Shown here in pieces: positions 28,195-38,083 of a stretch of DNA of 64,000 nucleotides; position 1 is the first letter of the stretch, and each line of letters opens with the position of its first letter. The notes beneath the pieces were generated by a model, which saw only the letters and a list, made by a program, of their open reading frames with translations, made no database searches and was not told the DNA's origin. This DNA is from Bacteroidales bacterium (GTDB lineage: Bacteria; Bacteroidota; Bacteroidia; Bacteroidales; UBA932), in contig JAFSJK010000010.1 of NCBI GenBank assembly GCA_017439305.1, forward strand, positions 95,949 to 159,948, in the 5' to 3' direction. The position numbers and the translations under genes are program-made.

Positions 28195-29852
28195 TAGGTC
28201 TGTTTGGGAATGTCCAGGCGTGCCTCCACGACATTCATCACGTAGTCACCGCACTTCTCGCATTCATTCACGATATCCATGTAGATCGTGCCGCTGGAGA
28301 AGCCGTAGACGTGATTGTCCACGTTCATGGAGTTCTGCTCGCGGAGCAGCAGCCGGGTGTTGTCGAGTTCTGCCTCGATGTAGTTGGAGGCACCGGCGCT
28401 TTCCTTCCGGTCCTTCAGGATGGCGTTCATCCGTTCCAGCGCCTGGTCGATGAGCGTGAACATGCTGCGGACGCCGTTGTTTTGCTCTTCCGTGAAGGGC
28501 ACGTTCTTCCGTTTCATCGCCCGGGCCAGGTTGTAACAGCTGTCGCCGATGGATTCCAGTTCACTGATTTCACGGAGCATCTGGCGGATCTTGCCTTTGG
28601 TGTCATCGGACAGATGGGCGTCGCTCACCTTGCCCAGATACAGGCCGATCTCGTTCTCCATGTTGTCGGAGATGCCTTCGTATTTCTCGATCCGCTGGAA
28701 GATGTCCTCCTGGCCATCCTTGGCATCGAACAGTTCCTTGACCATGCCGAACATGCGCTGCATCCGCTCTCCGAAAACCTCGATTTCTTTCTGAGCCTGG
28801 AGCACGGAGATTTCCGGGGTCTTCATGATACCGCTCTGGATGTACTGCAGGCGCGATTCCTCGTCCACGTTCTCCTTGTGCGGGATGAGCTTGCAGACGA
28901 ATTTCTCAATCTGCGGAATGAACCAGATGAGTACCAGCGTGTTGGTCACGTTGAACATCGTATGGAAAGCGGCGAGCACGAACGAGATACGGGCCGGATC
29001 CAGCGGGCCTTCGGGATCCACGCTCACCAGCCGGCAGGCCAGCCGGACGAACGGGAAGAAGACACAGAGCACCCAGCAAACGCCGAAGAGGTTGAAGACA
29101 AGGTGCGCCAGGGCAGCCCTCCGTGCCTGGGTATTACCGTTCATGGCTGCCAGGTTCGCGGTGACGGTCGTTCCGATGTTCTCGCCCATCACCAGCGCGA
29201 TGCCCTGGAAAATGGTCAGGACGCCGCTCGAACAGAGGACCATCGTGATGGCCATCAAGGCGGCTGAGGATTGGGCGATGGCTGTCAGGATGGCGCCGAT
29301 CAGGAGGAACAGCAGGATGGTCAGATAGCTTCCGGAGTCAAAGCCGGCGAAGAAATTCACCACGCCCTCGTTATGGGCGAGGTCCATTTCCCGTCCGGTC
29401 AGGTTCAGGGTTCCCAGGGCGAAGAACATGAAGGAGAGACCGAAGAGGAAATCGCCCAGGTAGCGGTGTTTCTTGATATTGATGAGGATGATGGCCGCCA
29501 GGAAGGTGGGCCACACCAGCATCGTGATGTTGAAGGAGAAACCCGCGGACATGATCCAGGCCGACAGGGTGGTGCCGATGTTGGCGCCCATGATGACGGA
29601 AATGGCCTGGGCGAGGGTCAGGAGGCCGGCGTTGACGAAGGATACCGTCATCACGGTCGTCGCAGCCGAGGACTGGACGGATACGGCCACGGTCATGCCG
29701 GTGAGGACACCTGTAACCCGGTTGGTCGTCATGGCGCCGAGGATGTGACGGAGCTGGGGCCCCGCCATCTTCTGGAGGGCCTCGCTCATCACTTTCATAC
29801 CGTACATCAGGAGGGCGATGCACCCGAGAAGCTTGAAAATCGTTGCTATCAT
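28191..29852 (-). CDS. Na+/Pi-cotransporter family protein with PhoU-like domain
   Basis: This 553-residue membrane transporter has the duplicated Na/Pi-cotransporter signature: VQSSAATTVMT (about 60) and AQSSAALMAIT (about 215), each followed by a GxNIGTT motif (MGANIGTTLSA, MGENIGTTVTA). The cytoplasmic C-terminal part (about 345-540) is helical and PhoU-like. It probably imports phosphate with sodium. It lies 14 nt downstream of the nucleoside kinase gene on the same strand. Confidence 0.9.
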   Translation of the reverse strand: MIATIFKLLGCIALLMYGMKVMSEALQKMAGPQLRHILGAMTTNRVTGVLTGMTVAVSVQSSAATTVMTVSFVNAGLLTLAQAISVIMGANIGTTLSAWIMSAGFSFNITMLVWPTFLAAIILINIKKHRYLGDFLFGLSFMFFALGTLNLTGREMDLAHNEGVVNFFAGFDSGSYLTILLFLLIGAILTAIAQSSAALMAITMVLCSSGVLTIFQGIALVMGENIGTTVTANLAAMNGNTQARRAALAHLVFNLFGVCWVLCVFFPFVRLACRLVSVDPEGPLDPARISFVLAAFHTMFNVTNTLVLIWFIPQIEKFVCKLIPHKENVDEESRLQYIQSGIMKTPEISVLQAQKEIEVFGERMQRMFGMVKELFDAKDGQEDIFQRIEKYEGISDNMENEIGLYLGKVSDAHLSDDTKGKIRQMLREISELESIGDSCYNLARAMKRKNVPFTEEQNNGVRSMFTLIDQALERMNAILKDRKESAGASNYIEAELDNTRLLLREQNSMNVDNHVYGFSSGTIYMDIVNECEKCGDYVMNVVEARLDIPKQTY

Positions 29853-29866
29853 AAATCGAATCTACA

Positions 29867-31534
29867 TTACTTGAAACTGGACCCGCCGACGAATTCCCGC
29901 AGCAGGGAGGTGGCCGGAATCTCCTTGTCGGGAACCGGGGTGAAATAGTGGATGAACTTGAGCAGGCGGTGTGCCTCGGAGAACTCGGGACAGTTCTGGG
30001 GCACGCTCCGGAGGATGGGCTCGGCGTGGTTCTTGAGCACGGCGAATTCGATGAGATAGGCCGAATTGAACATTACGTCGGCCGTCTCCTGGAACGGGTA
30101 GATCCACTGGTCCTCGGCCCGGCGGACATTCGGCCACTGGCTGATGGACTCCCGGGCCGTGAAAGCGCCCTTGTTGTAGTCACGGACGATCCGGCGGAGG
30201 AGCCGGTTGTCGCTTGTCGGGATGCAATTGTGGTTGTCCAGCAGGTTGCCGGTGAGGGTGTTGATGAAGACCTTGAATTTGGCGTGGTCCGGGATCTGGG
30301 ACGTCAGGCCCGGATTCAGGGCATGGATTCCCTCGATGAGCAGGATGCAGCCGGGCCCCAGCTTGATCCTCTTGCCTTTGTATTCACGAAGGCCGGTGAC
30401 GAAGTTGAATTCGGGAACTTCCACCTCCTCTCCGTCCAGCATCTTCATGATGTCCCGTTCCATGAGGGCGTGGTCCACGGTATCGAAGTTGTCGAAGTCA
30501 AAACTGCCGTCCGGGAACTTCGGGGTGTCCAGGCGATTCACAAAGTAATCGTCCGTGGACATGGACAGCGGCTTGAGGCCGCAGGCTTTCAGCTGGATGG
30601 ATAGACGCTTGCAGAAGGTGGTCTTTCCGGAAGAGGACGGTCCCGTGATGAGGACGACCTTGACCGGATCCTCGCTCCGGTAGCGGCTGTCGATTTCCTC
30701 GGCGATCTGGACGATCTTCTTTTCCTGCAGGGCCTCCGCGATCTGGATGAGTTCGGTAGCCTGTCCATGGAGGATGGAATAGTTGACATCTCCCACCGTG
30801 TTCAGGCCCATGATCATGTTCCACCGGAGATTCTCCTTGAACATCTCATAGGTCTTGGGCTGGTCCGTAAAGGGCGCAAGAACGTTCGGGTTCTGCCGGT
30901 CGGGAACCCGGAGAAGGATGCCGTCGTGGTAGGGCTGGATGCCCCAGACGGTCAGGTAACCCGTTGACGGGACGAGCTTTCCGTAGTAATAGTCGGATGT
31001 GTCATCCAAGGTGTAGTAATCGGTATAGGCCTCGCCGCTGGTTTCCAGGAGGCGGACCTTGTCGTCATAACCGGATTTCTTGAATTCCTTGATGGCCCGC
31101 TCGGTCTGGACGTCATAGCGGTGGAAAGGGAGGTCCTTCTCCACGAGCTCCTTCATCTTCGACTCCAGGAGTTTGAGGTCGTCGCAGGTGAGGTCCGTTC
31201 CGTCGGCCTTGCGCAGGTGGCAGAAATAGCCGCCGGAAATGGGATGCTCCATGTACAGCTGGCTGTCCGGGAACACGTCCGTGGCGGCCTTGTACATCAG
31301 GAAGCAGAGCGAACGGAAATAGACCCGCCGGCCACTGGCTTCCCGGACATCCAGGAATTCGATGTCCTTGTTCTGGTAGACCTTGAACTTGAGGCCCTGG
31401 GAAACGTTGTTGACCTTGGCGGAGACGATGGGGTAGGGGCGTTCGAATTCGAAATCCGCCAGCATCTGGACGAGGGAGGTCCCTTCCGGAAACTTCCGGG
31501 TGGTACGGGTGTTCTTGCAGTAGACCTGGAGCAT
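29867..31534 (-). CDS. nucleoside (uridine-type) kinase with TGS and ThrRS-like N-terminus
   Basis: This is a 555-residue fusion. Residues 1-60 are TGS-like (CKNTRTTRKFPEGTSLVQML). About 60-200 resembles the threonyl-tRNA synthetase second additional domain, with HPISGGYFCHL. The C-terminal half is a phosphoribulokinase/uridine kinase domain with P-loop GPSSSGKTTFCKRL (about 290) and DDYFVNR. This architecture is commonly annotated as nucleoside kinase in Bacteroidetes and Firmicutes. The substrate is inferred, not proven. Confidence 0.88.
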   Translation of the reverse strand: MLQVYCKNTRTTRKFPEGTSLVQMLADFEFERPYPIVSAKVNNVSQGLKFKVYQNKDIEFLDVREASGRRVYFRSLCFLMYKAATDVFPDSQLYMEHPISGGYFCHLRKADGTDLTCDDLKLLESKMKELVEKDLPFHRYDVQTERAIKEFKKSGYDDKVRLLETSGEAYTDYYTLDDTSDYYYGKLVPSTGYLTVWGIQPYHDGILLRVPDRQNPNVLAPFTDQPKTYEMFKENLRWNMIMGLNTVGDVNYSILHGQATELIQIAEALQEKKIVQIAEEIDSRYRSEDPVKVVLITGPSSSGKTTFCKRLSIQLKACGLKPLSMSTDDYFVNRLDTPKFPDGSFDFDNFDTVDHALMERDIMKMLDGEEVEVPEFNFVTGLREYKGKRIKLGPGCILLIEGIHALNPGLTSQIPDHAKFKVFINTLTGNLLDNHNCIPTSDNRLLRRIVRDYNKGAFTARESISQWPNVRRAEDQWIYPFQETADVMFNSAYLIEFAVLKNHAEPILRSVPQNCPEFSEAHRLLKFIHYFTPVPDKEIPATSLLREFVGGSSFK

Positions 31535-31538
31535 GGCT

Positions 31539-31853
31539 TTATTCCTTGATGGTGGTGGACTTTTCGACGGGGAGGGAGAAGACGATTCCCTGGGCCTCGC
31601 CGGACAGGCCGTTCTCCTTGTAGATGGCCTTCATCACCTCGTCCTTGATATCCTTGGGGACCAGGATCATCACCATTTCCTTGTTCGGCTGGACGTTGAT
31701 GTGGAAGAATTCCTCCGACTCGGGATTGGCCGAGCCGCGGGCGCGGATGATCGTGCCGCCCTGGGCTCCGGCGGAGCGGGCCGCTTCCATCACGTTCGTG
31801 GAAAACCCGGCGTTGGCGATGCAGACTACCAGTTCTAACTTTTTTGCTGACAT
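31539..31853 (-). CDS. P-II-like signalling protein
   Basis: This is a 104-residue ferredoxin-like-fold protein resembling P-II/GlnB: LELVVCIANAGFSTNVMEAARSAGAQGGTI at the N-terminus (seen as two consecutive short motifs) and SEEFFHINVQPNKEMVMILV. The uridylylated T-loop tyrosine of GlnB is not apparent. It overlaps the next P-II-like gene by 1 nt and follows the DUF1538 membrane protein in one operon, so it probably controls that transporter by binding a small ligand. Confidence 0.75.
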   Translation of the reverse strand: MSAKKLELVVCIANAGFSTNVMEAARSAGAQGGTIIRARGSANPESEEFFHINVQPNKEMVMILVPKDIKDEVMKAIYKENGLSGEAQGIVFSLPVEKSTTIKE

Positions 31854-32224
31854 TATGCTTCCTCCTTGACTGTTCGCTTGTCGTTGCTTAAGAATCCGTA
31901 TGCGAGGGTTCCGATGATGCTGGTCATCGGAATGGTGAATGCGATGCCCTTGTAGGCCTTTCCTTTCTTGAAGGTTTCGTCCAGCAGGCTGATGAGCGGT
32001 CCGGACTGGTCGGCGCGGATAACGCTGATAATCAGTGATTTGGGCCGATCTGTAAAGCCTAGGTAATTCAGGATCAGATGCGTCGTCCCCTTGGCCGGGG
32101 TAGTCAGCTGGAGGTTGGCCTTATGGGACTGGATGAGGCTGGCGAAATAGGCGGCCTTGTCGTTATGCACGACGGCGACCAGCAGCTCCAGTTTCATGGG
32201 GGCTATGTTGCGCGTTTCGTCCAT
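31853..32224 (-). CDS. second P-II-like protein
   Basis: This 123-residue protein has an MKLELLVAVVHNDKA start and GTTHLILNYLGF, matching P-II-like folds more weakly than its neighbour. The C-terminus (IPMTSIIGTLAYGFL) is hydrophobic and could contact the membrane partner. It starts 3 nt after the DUF1538 gene stop and overlaps the next gene. It is inferred to act with DUF1538 in sensing or transport control. Confidence 0.6.
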   Translation of the reverse strand: MDETRNIAPMKLELLVAVVHNDKAAYFASLIQSHKANLQLTTPAKGTTHLILNYLGFTDRPKSLIISVIRADQSGPLISLLDETFKKGKAYKGIAFTIPMTSIIGTLAYGFLSNDKRTVKEEA

Positions 32225-32227
32225 AGG

Positions 32228-33784
32228 TCATTCGAAATAGATGATCTGGTCGTCGGCCGCGGCCAGGATGCGGCGGATGGCGGCATCCTCACGCCGGCGC
32301 ACGGCCAGGACGGACTTGAATCCGAGGGACTGGATGGTGATGAGCGGAGTCATCGCTACCATCGCCACGACACCGAAGGCGAAATCCAGGACCGCGGCTT
32401 CCCCTTGAAGGGTGACACAGGACCCGATGACCAGCGGCAGGATGAAACTCGATGTGAGCGGACCGCTGGCCACGCCGCCCGAGTCGAAGGCGATGGCCGT
32501 ATAGAGCTTCGGCACGAAAAAGGACAGGCCGAGCGACAGCAGATAGCCCGGAATCAGATAGTAAAGGAGGGAGAACCCGTAGTGGACGCGCAGGACCGAC
32601 AGGCCGATGGAAACGCCCACGCCTACGGACAGGGCAACCATCATCTGCCGCTTGGACACTTCGCCGCCGGTGATTTCCTCCACCTGGTTGTTGAGGACGT
32701 GGACGGCCGGTTCGGCCAGCACGACGACCATGCCCAGGAGGAAAGCGAAGGCAATGAGAAGGATCGGGTTCGCCTCCGCCAGCTGGCTGCCGATCTTGTA
32801 ACCTATGGGCATGAAGGCCATCGTGACCGCCGACAGGAACAGGACCAGACCGATGAAGGTATAGGCGATGCCGAACAGAATCTGGATGATCGTGCTCATC
32901 GGAAGCTTCAGGATGGCCGCCTGGAGGATGAAGAAGAAGATGACCACCAGGACCAGGGATTTGCCCACTTCCAGCGCCTTGTCCGCGAAAAGTCCCCGGA
33001 ATCCTTCTTCCAGGACCGTTTCCATCGAGTAGTCCGGAATGGCGAAGCTCAGGTCTCCCTTCGCAGTCAGGGAAAGCAGGAGCACGGCCGCGACAGGGCC
33101 GATGGAGCACAGGGCGATCAGGCCGAAGCTGTTCTCGCTGGCGTTCCGGCCGCCGATGGTCAGGGCGATGCCGACGCCAAGCGCCATGATGAAAGGTACC
33201 GTGATGGGACCGGTGGTAACGCCGCCGGAATCGAAGGAAAGCGGAAGGAAGGCTCCTTTCCCGCTCTGGATCAGCAGGGCGACGATGCAGAACAGGAACA
33301 TGTAGAAGAACAGCAGGATGCTGGTCAGGTCATGGTGGAAGACGATCTTGATGACGGCAAGGAGCAGGAACAGCCCGACGCCGATCCCGACGGTAGTGAT
33401 CAGGAGAGTCCCGTCCATGACGGCGCCAACCTGCCCGGCCAGGACGGACAGGTCCGGCTCGGCGACCGTGATGAGCAGCCCCATCACGAAACTGACGGGA
33501 ATCAGGATGCCCAGTTTCCGGGATTTGGTAAGACCCTCTCCGATGTACTGTCCCATCGGGGTCATGGCCATGTCGGCTCCGAGATTGAACAGGCTGATTC
33601 CCAGGATGAGGAGGATGGCGGCGCCGGCGAAAACGAAAAGTTCATGCCGGGAAATGTCCACCCACGGGGTCACGGAAAGCAGAAAAACCAGCACACTGAC
33701 CGGTACGACCGAGACCAAGGACTCCTTGAGTTTCTCCCGCAAGGATTTCCAGAGGTCTTGAAAGATGGCTGAATTGCTTCCCAT
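32228..33784 (-). CDS. DUF1538 duplicated-domain membrane transporter
   Basis: This 518-residue polytopic protein consists of two homologous halves. Each carries a FxLGxxxxxAEPxxxVLxxQV-type stretch (VMGLLITVAEPDLSVLAGQV near 100; LLGMVVVLAEPAVHVLNNQV near 350) and an AFDSGGVASGPLTSSFI-like motif (SFDSGGVTTGPITVPFI earlier). It is DUF1538 by these motifs; the function is unknown, but the P-II-like genes behind it suggest a regulated transporter. The stop codon is TGA. Confidence 0.85.
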   Translation of the reverse strand: MGSNSAIFQDLWKSLREKLKESLVSVVPVSVLVFLLSVTPWVDISRHELFVFAGAAILLILGISLFNLGADMAMTPMGQYIGEGLTKSRKLGILIPVSFVMGLLITVAEPDLSVLAGQVGAVMDGTLLITTVGIGVGLFLLLAVIKIVFHHDLTSILLFFYMFLFCIVALLIQSGKGAFLPLSFDSGGVTTGPITVPFIMALGVGIALTIGGRNASENSFGLIALCSIGPVAAVLLLSLTAKGDLSFAIPDYSMETVLEEGFRGLFADKALEVGKSLVLVVIFFFILQAAILKLPMSTIIQILFGIAYTFIGLVLFLSAVTMAFMPIGYKIGSQLAEANPILLIAFAFLLGMVVVLAEPAVHVLNNQVEEITGGEVSKRQMMVALSVGVGVSIGLSVLRVHYGFSLLYYLIPGYLLSLGLSFFVPKLYTAIAFDSGGVASGPLTSSFILPLVIGSCVTLQGEAAVLDFAFGVVAMVAMTPLITIQSLGFKSVLAVRRREDAAIRRILAAADDQIIYFE

Positions 33785-33841
33785 ACCGCAAATATAGCAA
33801 AAACCTGCCTTATCCCGAAGACAATCTGCCCGGTTTTTTGT

Positions 33842-33849
33842 TATATTTG
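33842..33849 (+). promoter_or_regulatory. sigma-ABfr type -7 box
   Basis: TATATTTG lies 22 nt before the ATG of the AraC-family gene. Confidence 0.6.
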
Positions 33850-33871
33850 TACTTGCTAACTACACAATTCC

Positions 33872-34699
33872 ATGAAAAGAGTCATTCCATATTGGGAAAG
33901 AGAGGAAGAATGGTCCCAGAATGGGTTCTTCGTCAAGCGGGTGGAGTCCAATCTCCCTGCCGAAGTTACGGAGATCCGGCGTACTTCGCTGCCATACTTT
34001 TCCTTTCTGTTCCTGCTGGAAGGTGAGATACTTGCGGACGTCAACGGTGAATCGTGCCTGTGCCGTGGCGGCCAGTTGCTGATGGTTCCTGCGAACGTAC
34101 CTTTTTCCGTTCATCATTTTTCGAATCTGGTCGGCTATACGGGCGGTTTCTTCCTGTCTGCACTTCGGGATATCTCCTATAGTTTTCTGACCAGCGGCAA
34201 GCCGGTCAGGCGCACCTACTGGTTCGACAGCGCCGCCTTCATCGCCCAGATCATGGACCGGATGATTGCCGCGTACGCCCGGGGGGATATCGGATACCTG
34301 TCCCGCGCGTTCGACCTGTTCCTCTATTCGATCCCGTCTCCCGGCGAAGCCATGGCCCATCCGCTCGTCAACCGTTTCTTCGAGCTGCTTTTCGAAAGGG
34401 ATCAGGTATTGGATTCCGTTTCTGGCTATGCGCAGCGTCTGGGCATTTCGCCCAGCTACCTCAACAAGCTTGTCCGCACCCAGACCCGCCACAGTGCCAT
34501 GGACTGGGTGGAGATTTCCCGGGTCAACTGGGCCAAATCCCTGCTCAAGGACGGCAGCCTGTCCATTGGCGACATCTCCGTTGCCATCGGCGTAGACGAT
34601 CCGTCCTATTTTACGCGTTTCTTCCGGAAAAGCACGGGAATGACCCCTTCCGAGTTCCGCCGACGGATGGCACGGAACCCGAAAGAAGGCATAATGTAG
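33872..34699 (+). CDS. AraC-family transcription regulator
   Basis: This 275-residue protein has a cupin-like N-terminal sensing domain (SFLFLLEGEILADVNGES, CRGGQLLMVPANVPF) and a C-terminal two-helix-turn-helix AraC domain: LGISPSYLNKLVR, then SLSIGDISVAIGVDDPSYFTRFF-type residues ending FFRKSTGMTPSEFR. The ligand and targets are unknown. It converges on the golvesin/amidase-like gene with a 4-nt gap. Confidence 0.9.
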   Translation: MKRVIPYWEREEEWSQNGFFVKRVESNLPAEVTEIRRTSLPYFSFLFLLEGEILADVNGESCLCRGGQLLMVPANVPFSVHHFSNLVGYTGGFFLSALRDISYSFLTSGKPVRRTYWFDSAAFIAQIMDRMIAAYARGDIGYLSRAFDLFLYSIPSPGEAMAHPLVNRFFELLFERDQVLDSVSGYAQRLGISPSYLNKLVRTQTRHSAMDWVEISRVNWAKSLLKDGSLSIGDISVAIGVDDPSYFTRFFRKSTGMTPSEFRRRMARNPKEGIM

Positions 34700-34703
34700 G
34701 AAC

Positions 34704-37682
34704 CTATCTCACCAGGAATCCCATCGAAGCCAGGAGCACTGCTTCCAGCGCCCCTTCCGTTGTCAGCGTTTCAATCGGGAAACCGAAGGCGGCCACGCGG
34801 TGGGTGCCGTCGTCGAAGACCGTGGCTGCCGGAATCTGCGTGCCGGCATAACGCAGGATCGTCTGCGCCTTGTCACTGGCAGGTCCGATTCCGTCGGGAT
34901 TCTCCACCCGGTAGATGCGGTCGCTGAACAGCCGGTTATAGTTCATCGGGTCGGAGAACTGGATGGGAGCCCCGGCTTTCGGGACGACGATGCCCGAGAT
35001 GTCTCCGAAATTGGTAATCCATTTGTATCCAAGCACTTCCTGGATGAAGGCCCGGGTCTTTTCGCGTTGGGAAGCGTTGACGGGACCGGGATAGACCTGG
35101 TCCCAGGCGTCGGTGCCGATGTAGGATCCCGAAATGAGGATGGATCCTCCGGCGGAGGCATATTTCCGCAGGGCATCCTGCAATGCTGACGGGAAGACGG
35201 TGTACCGGTCAGGGACGGCTCCCCGGCCAATCTTCGTGGTCACCTGCTTTCCGCAGATGATGTCCAGGGCCGGATAGACGGAGGCGTCCAGGGTGGGGAA
35301 GGCATCGACACTGGTCGAACTGACTGCGTAGCCTGCGTTCAGCAAGGCTCGCCCGTGCACGGAAGGGAAATCAAAGGTGTTTCCGGCGACGATCCGGCCG
35401 GCCCGGTTGGTGAACGACCCGCCGAATCCCGGGTTGTCGTCATCGGTCCAAGGCTTGGTGCGGTCGAACTCGTTCACCTCGCCCACGAAGTTGATTTCCC
35501 GGATGTAGGGAACGCCGCTGTCGATATTGTCCATGAAGCCTCCATAGGAGGGCGTGTCGAACCAGGCCGGGGCGGAGATGCGGGTGAAATTGTTGACAAT
35601 CAGGACCTTCTTGGCGTCATCGCCGGGAGTTCCCACCGCCAGGGTCTCGGACGGAAAACTCTTTCCTCCTTCGTTGTAGGCGACGATGCGGAAACTGTAC
35701 AACCGATTCCGATGGAGGGGAACCGTGGTTGTGACGCGGTTTCCATCGATTGTCACATCCTCCAGGCGTACTCCTTCATTGAAGGCGCCGTTTCCTTCGC
35801 GGGTATAAAGGATGTATCCGGTCGGGTTGGCCGTCGGTTCGTCCTTGTCCACGGCGGCTTCCCAGCTTAGGACCGCCTTCGTCCCCCTGACTTCGGCGGA
35901 GAACGCTTTTACCGGCAGCGGCTGGACGACATAGGAGCATCCGTACCTGGTGCTGAGGTACTTCAGGATACCTTTGTAGATGGAACGGGAGACCGTGAAA
36001 CGGAAGGCGGGATCCAGCCCGTATTTCATGTCGGCGAAATTCTGGTGGGAAAGCAGTTCCAGCAGCATGGCAGGGACCGATGTCGTCCTGGATTCGTTAT
36101 AGGAACGGTCCCAGGTCTGGCGGCGGGTCCATTTGGGTTCGTACTGCTTCCGGATGTCTTCCACGACCTGGGTCTGGACGATATCGGTCAGCAGGCGTCC
36201 GTTCATCCGGGACTCTCCGTTCGGGAGCACGTCACTGTTATCGCAAAGGAGGGTGTAGATGCCCAGGGTGCCGACAATGGAATCGTTCGGTGTGACTCCG
36301 GCATCGCTGTGGAAGGCGAGGGAGAGGTCGAAGGGCACTTTCCGTCCCGGGGCCGAAGGATTGGTCCGGGAGCCTCCGCCCATATGGGTGACCCAGCGGC
36401 CGCGCGAGGCATAGTCACGGGTATAGTCGTTTTCCCATTCGTCGAACAGATGCATGTCCATGCCGGCCCACTGCAGGGAATAGAGGGCGCCTTCGGCAAA
36501 TGCGGGGTAACCGGAGATCTCACCGCCGCGCTCGACTTTCCCCATTCCTCCGCCGAAACGGACGGCATCGGCGCTGAGGATACCGCTGGCATGGTCTCCG
36601 GAGGTCATGCGGACGAATCCGGAGTCGCCTTCATCGAACGGGAATGTGCCCAGGTATACCCACGTCCCACCGGCCATCCGCTGGTTTACGTGGAATTCCG
36701 TTTCTCCGCCTAGATGGTGGACGGAGTAGCAGGCATCCGTCGTGCTGTTGGCGAATGACTTGTAGGAAACATAGACGGCATATTCCCCCCGTTCGGGAAT
36801 GTCCGGACGCCAGGTAACGGTGGGTTTCCGGAGCGGTTCGGCGTCGGCATCCAGTTCGCACATCCTGGCAGTTCCTGCCTGGAACGGATTTTCGTATTCA
36901 CCGTATACAGGCTTGATGTCCGCGAATCCCGTCCCTGCATCGGCCCAAAGCCCGGTTTCCTTGTAATTCCCGCTTCGGCGCATCTTTCCTTTCCGTGGTC
37001 CCGTGAAGGACGGGTCATTGTCGCAGACGACTTCCCAGGACTGGATATCCCTTTCCCTGGGCGTCATCACATAGGCTCCCGCATTCTCCAGCATGGGGAT
37101 GAGGAAGGGCAACACGTAACTCTGGGTGTACATGTCCTCCACGGTATGGTGGGTAGGGGCACGCTGCCATTCCCAGCGCTCGGTTTCGGCTTCATAATAC
37201 AAGCCATGGCTCTGCCAGAGGGCGATATGGCGGCCGGAGAGCCCTTTGGTCCAGGTGTCGGAAGAACGGACCAGGGGGATGGTCTTTCCCTTGGGATCGG
37301 ACACCCGGAGCGAAGTGGACATCGGTTTGCCCGAATTGGTCACCTTCGGCATCGGAAGGGACTCAAGCGGGATGTCCTTGGCCGTGATGTTCCCGAGGGT
37401 ATAGGCCCGGTAAGGCGATGGCATCAAGGCCCGGAGCTGGTCCTTGATCCAGTCCACATCGGAGGACCGCAGGGGATAGTCCCCCAATTCGGGGCTGAAC
37501 TGGAAATCCAGGGTCGTCCCCCGTTTGGTCACCTTGGTCAGCTTCAGGTAACTTTTGACCGAAGTACGCCGCTGCAGGCGGGCCCGCAGGGAGTCGGTGG
37601 CCTGCTTGAATTCCCGGACGGTCTGGGCCTGGGCAGACAGGGTGGAAAGAAGAATGGTCGTAAGGAGGAGGAGCTTACGCAT
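34704..37682 (-). CDS. secreted amidase_3/golvesin-like protein with FN3 domain
   Basis: This is a 992-residue exported protein with signal peptide MRKLLLLTTILLSTLSAQAQ. Parts resembling N-acetylmuramoyl-L-alanine amidase_3 occur at IALWQSHG (about 176), SLAFHSDAGV (about 450) and LLELLSHQNFADMKYG (about 540). A golvesin-C-like insert (about 295-380) includes YAVYVSYKS, YSVHHLGG and GGTWVYLGTF. An FN3-like domain lies at about 600-690. The last third (KVLIVNNFTRIS, ILISGSYIGTD) is glutamine-amidotransferase-like. Proteins of this layout are often labelled xanthan lyase; I regard a cell-wall or glycan hydrolase role as inferred only. Confidence 0.65.
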   Translation of the reverse strand: MRKLLLLTTILLSTLSAQAQTVREFKQATDSLRARLQRRTSVKSYLKLTKVTKRGTTLDFQFSPELGDYPLRSSDVDWIKDQLRALMPSPYRAYTLGNITAKDIPLESLPMPKVTNSGKPMSTSLRVSDPKGKTIPLVRSSDTWTKGLSGRHIALWQSHGLYYEAETERWEWQRAPTHHTVEDMYTQSYVLPFLIPMLENAGAYVMTPRERDIQSWEVVCDNDPSFTGPRKGKMRRSGNYKETGLWADAGTGFADIKPVYGEYENPFQAGTARMCELDADAEPLRKPTVTWRPDIPERGEYAVYVSYKSFANSTTDACYSVHHLGGETEFHVNQRMAGGTWVYLGTFPFDEGDSGFVRMTSGDHASGILSADAVRFGGGMGKVERGGEISGYPAFAEGALYSLQWAGMDMHLFDEWENDYTRDYASRGRWVTHMGGGSRTNPSAPGRKVPFDLSLAFHSDAGVTPNDSIVGTLGIYTLLCDNSDVLPNGESRMNGRLLTDIVQTQVVEDIRKQYEPKWTRRQTWDRSYNESRTTSVPAMLLELLSHQNFADMKYGLDPAFRFTVSRSIYKGILKYLSTRYGCSYVVQPLPVKAFSAEVRGTKAVLSWEAAVDKDEPTANPTGYILYTREGNGAFNEGVRLEDVTIDGNRVTTTVPLHRNRLYSFRIVAYNEGGKSFPSETLAVGTPGDDAKKVLIVNNFTRISAPAWFDTPSYGGFMDNIDSGVPYIREINFVGEVNEFDRTKPWTDDDNPGFGGSFTNRAGRIVAGNTFDFPSVHGRALLNAGYAVSSTSVDAFPTLDASVYPALDIICGKQVTTKIGRGAVPDRYTVFPSALQDALRKYASAGGSILISGSYIGTDAWDQVYPGPVNASQREKTRAFIQEVLGYKWITNFGDISGIVVPKAGAPIQFSDPMNYNRLFSDRIYRVENPDGIGPASDKAQTILRYAGTQIPAATVFDDGTHRVAAFGFPIETLTTEGALEAVLLASMGFLVR

Positions 37683-37684
37683 GG

Positions 37685-38083
37685 TTATCGCTGTTTCCGG
37701 AGGTCAAGGATAAAGACAAGGAGAGAACTGATGCCGAGGGCCAGCAGGTCGGCCCGGAAGTCGTTCGGGTCGCCGCTGCGGTAGCTGGTCAGGAAGGCCT
37801 GGCCCACTTCGGTCCCTGCGGCGAGCAGGATGCCGGCGAGGAATGAAACGCCTGTCCAGAGGACGGACGGCCAGAACTTTTCCGTGTACCGGTCGAAGGC
37901 GAAATAGGACAGGATGGGGAAGGGGAGGAACATCAGGAAATGGACGATCTTGTCGGTCGGGATTCCCCAATAGTAACGTTTGACATCCGGCATCGAGTCG
38001 AAGTGGCCGAAGCACAGCCAGAGGAGGGCTATCAGATACAGGACCAGCAGGATGCGTGCGGCGGTCAGCTGGCGTCGGGTCAT
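37685..38083 (-). CDS. VanZ-like membrane protein
   Basis: This 132-residue protein has four transmembrane helices and the VanZ-like pattern DKIVHFLMFLPFPIL followed by EVGQAFLTSYRSGDPNDFRAD (two adjacent short motifs). Family members are linked to glycopeptide resistance and envelope functions, but the reaction is unknown. Its ATG overlaps the TGA of the CBM9-like gene, so these short genes form an operon. Confidence 0.8.
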   Translation of the reverse strand: MTRRQLTAARILLVLYLIALLWLCFGHFDSMPDVKRYYWGIPTDKIVHFLMFLPFPILSYFAFDRYTEKFWPSVLWTGVSFLAGILLAAGTEVGQAFLTSYRSGDPNDFRADLLALGISSLLVFILDLRKQR

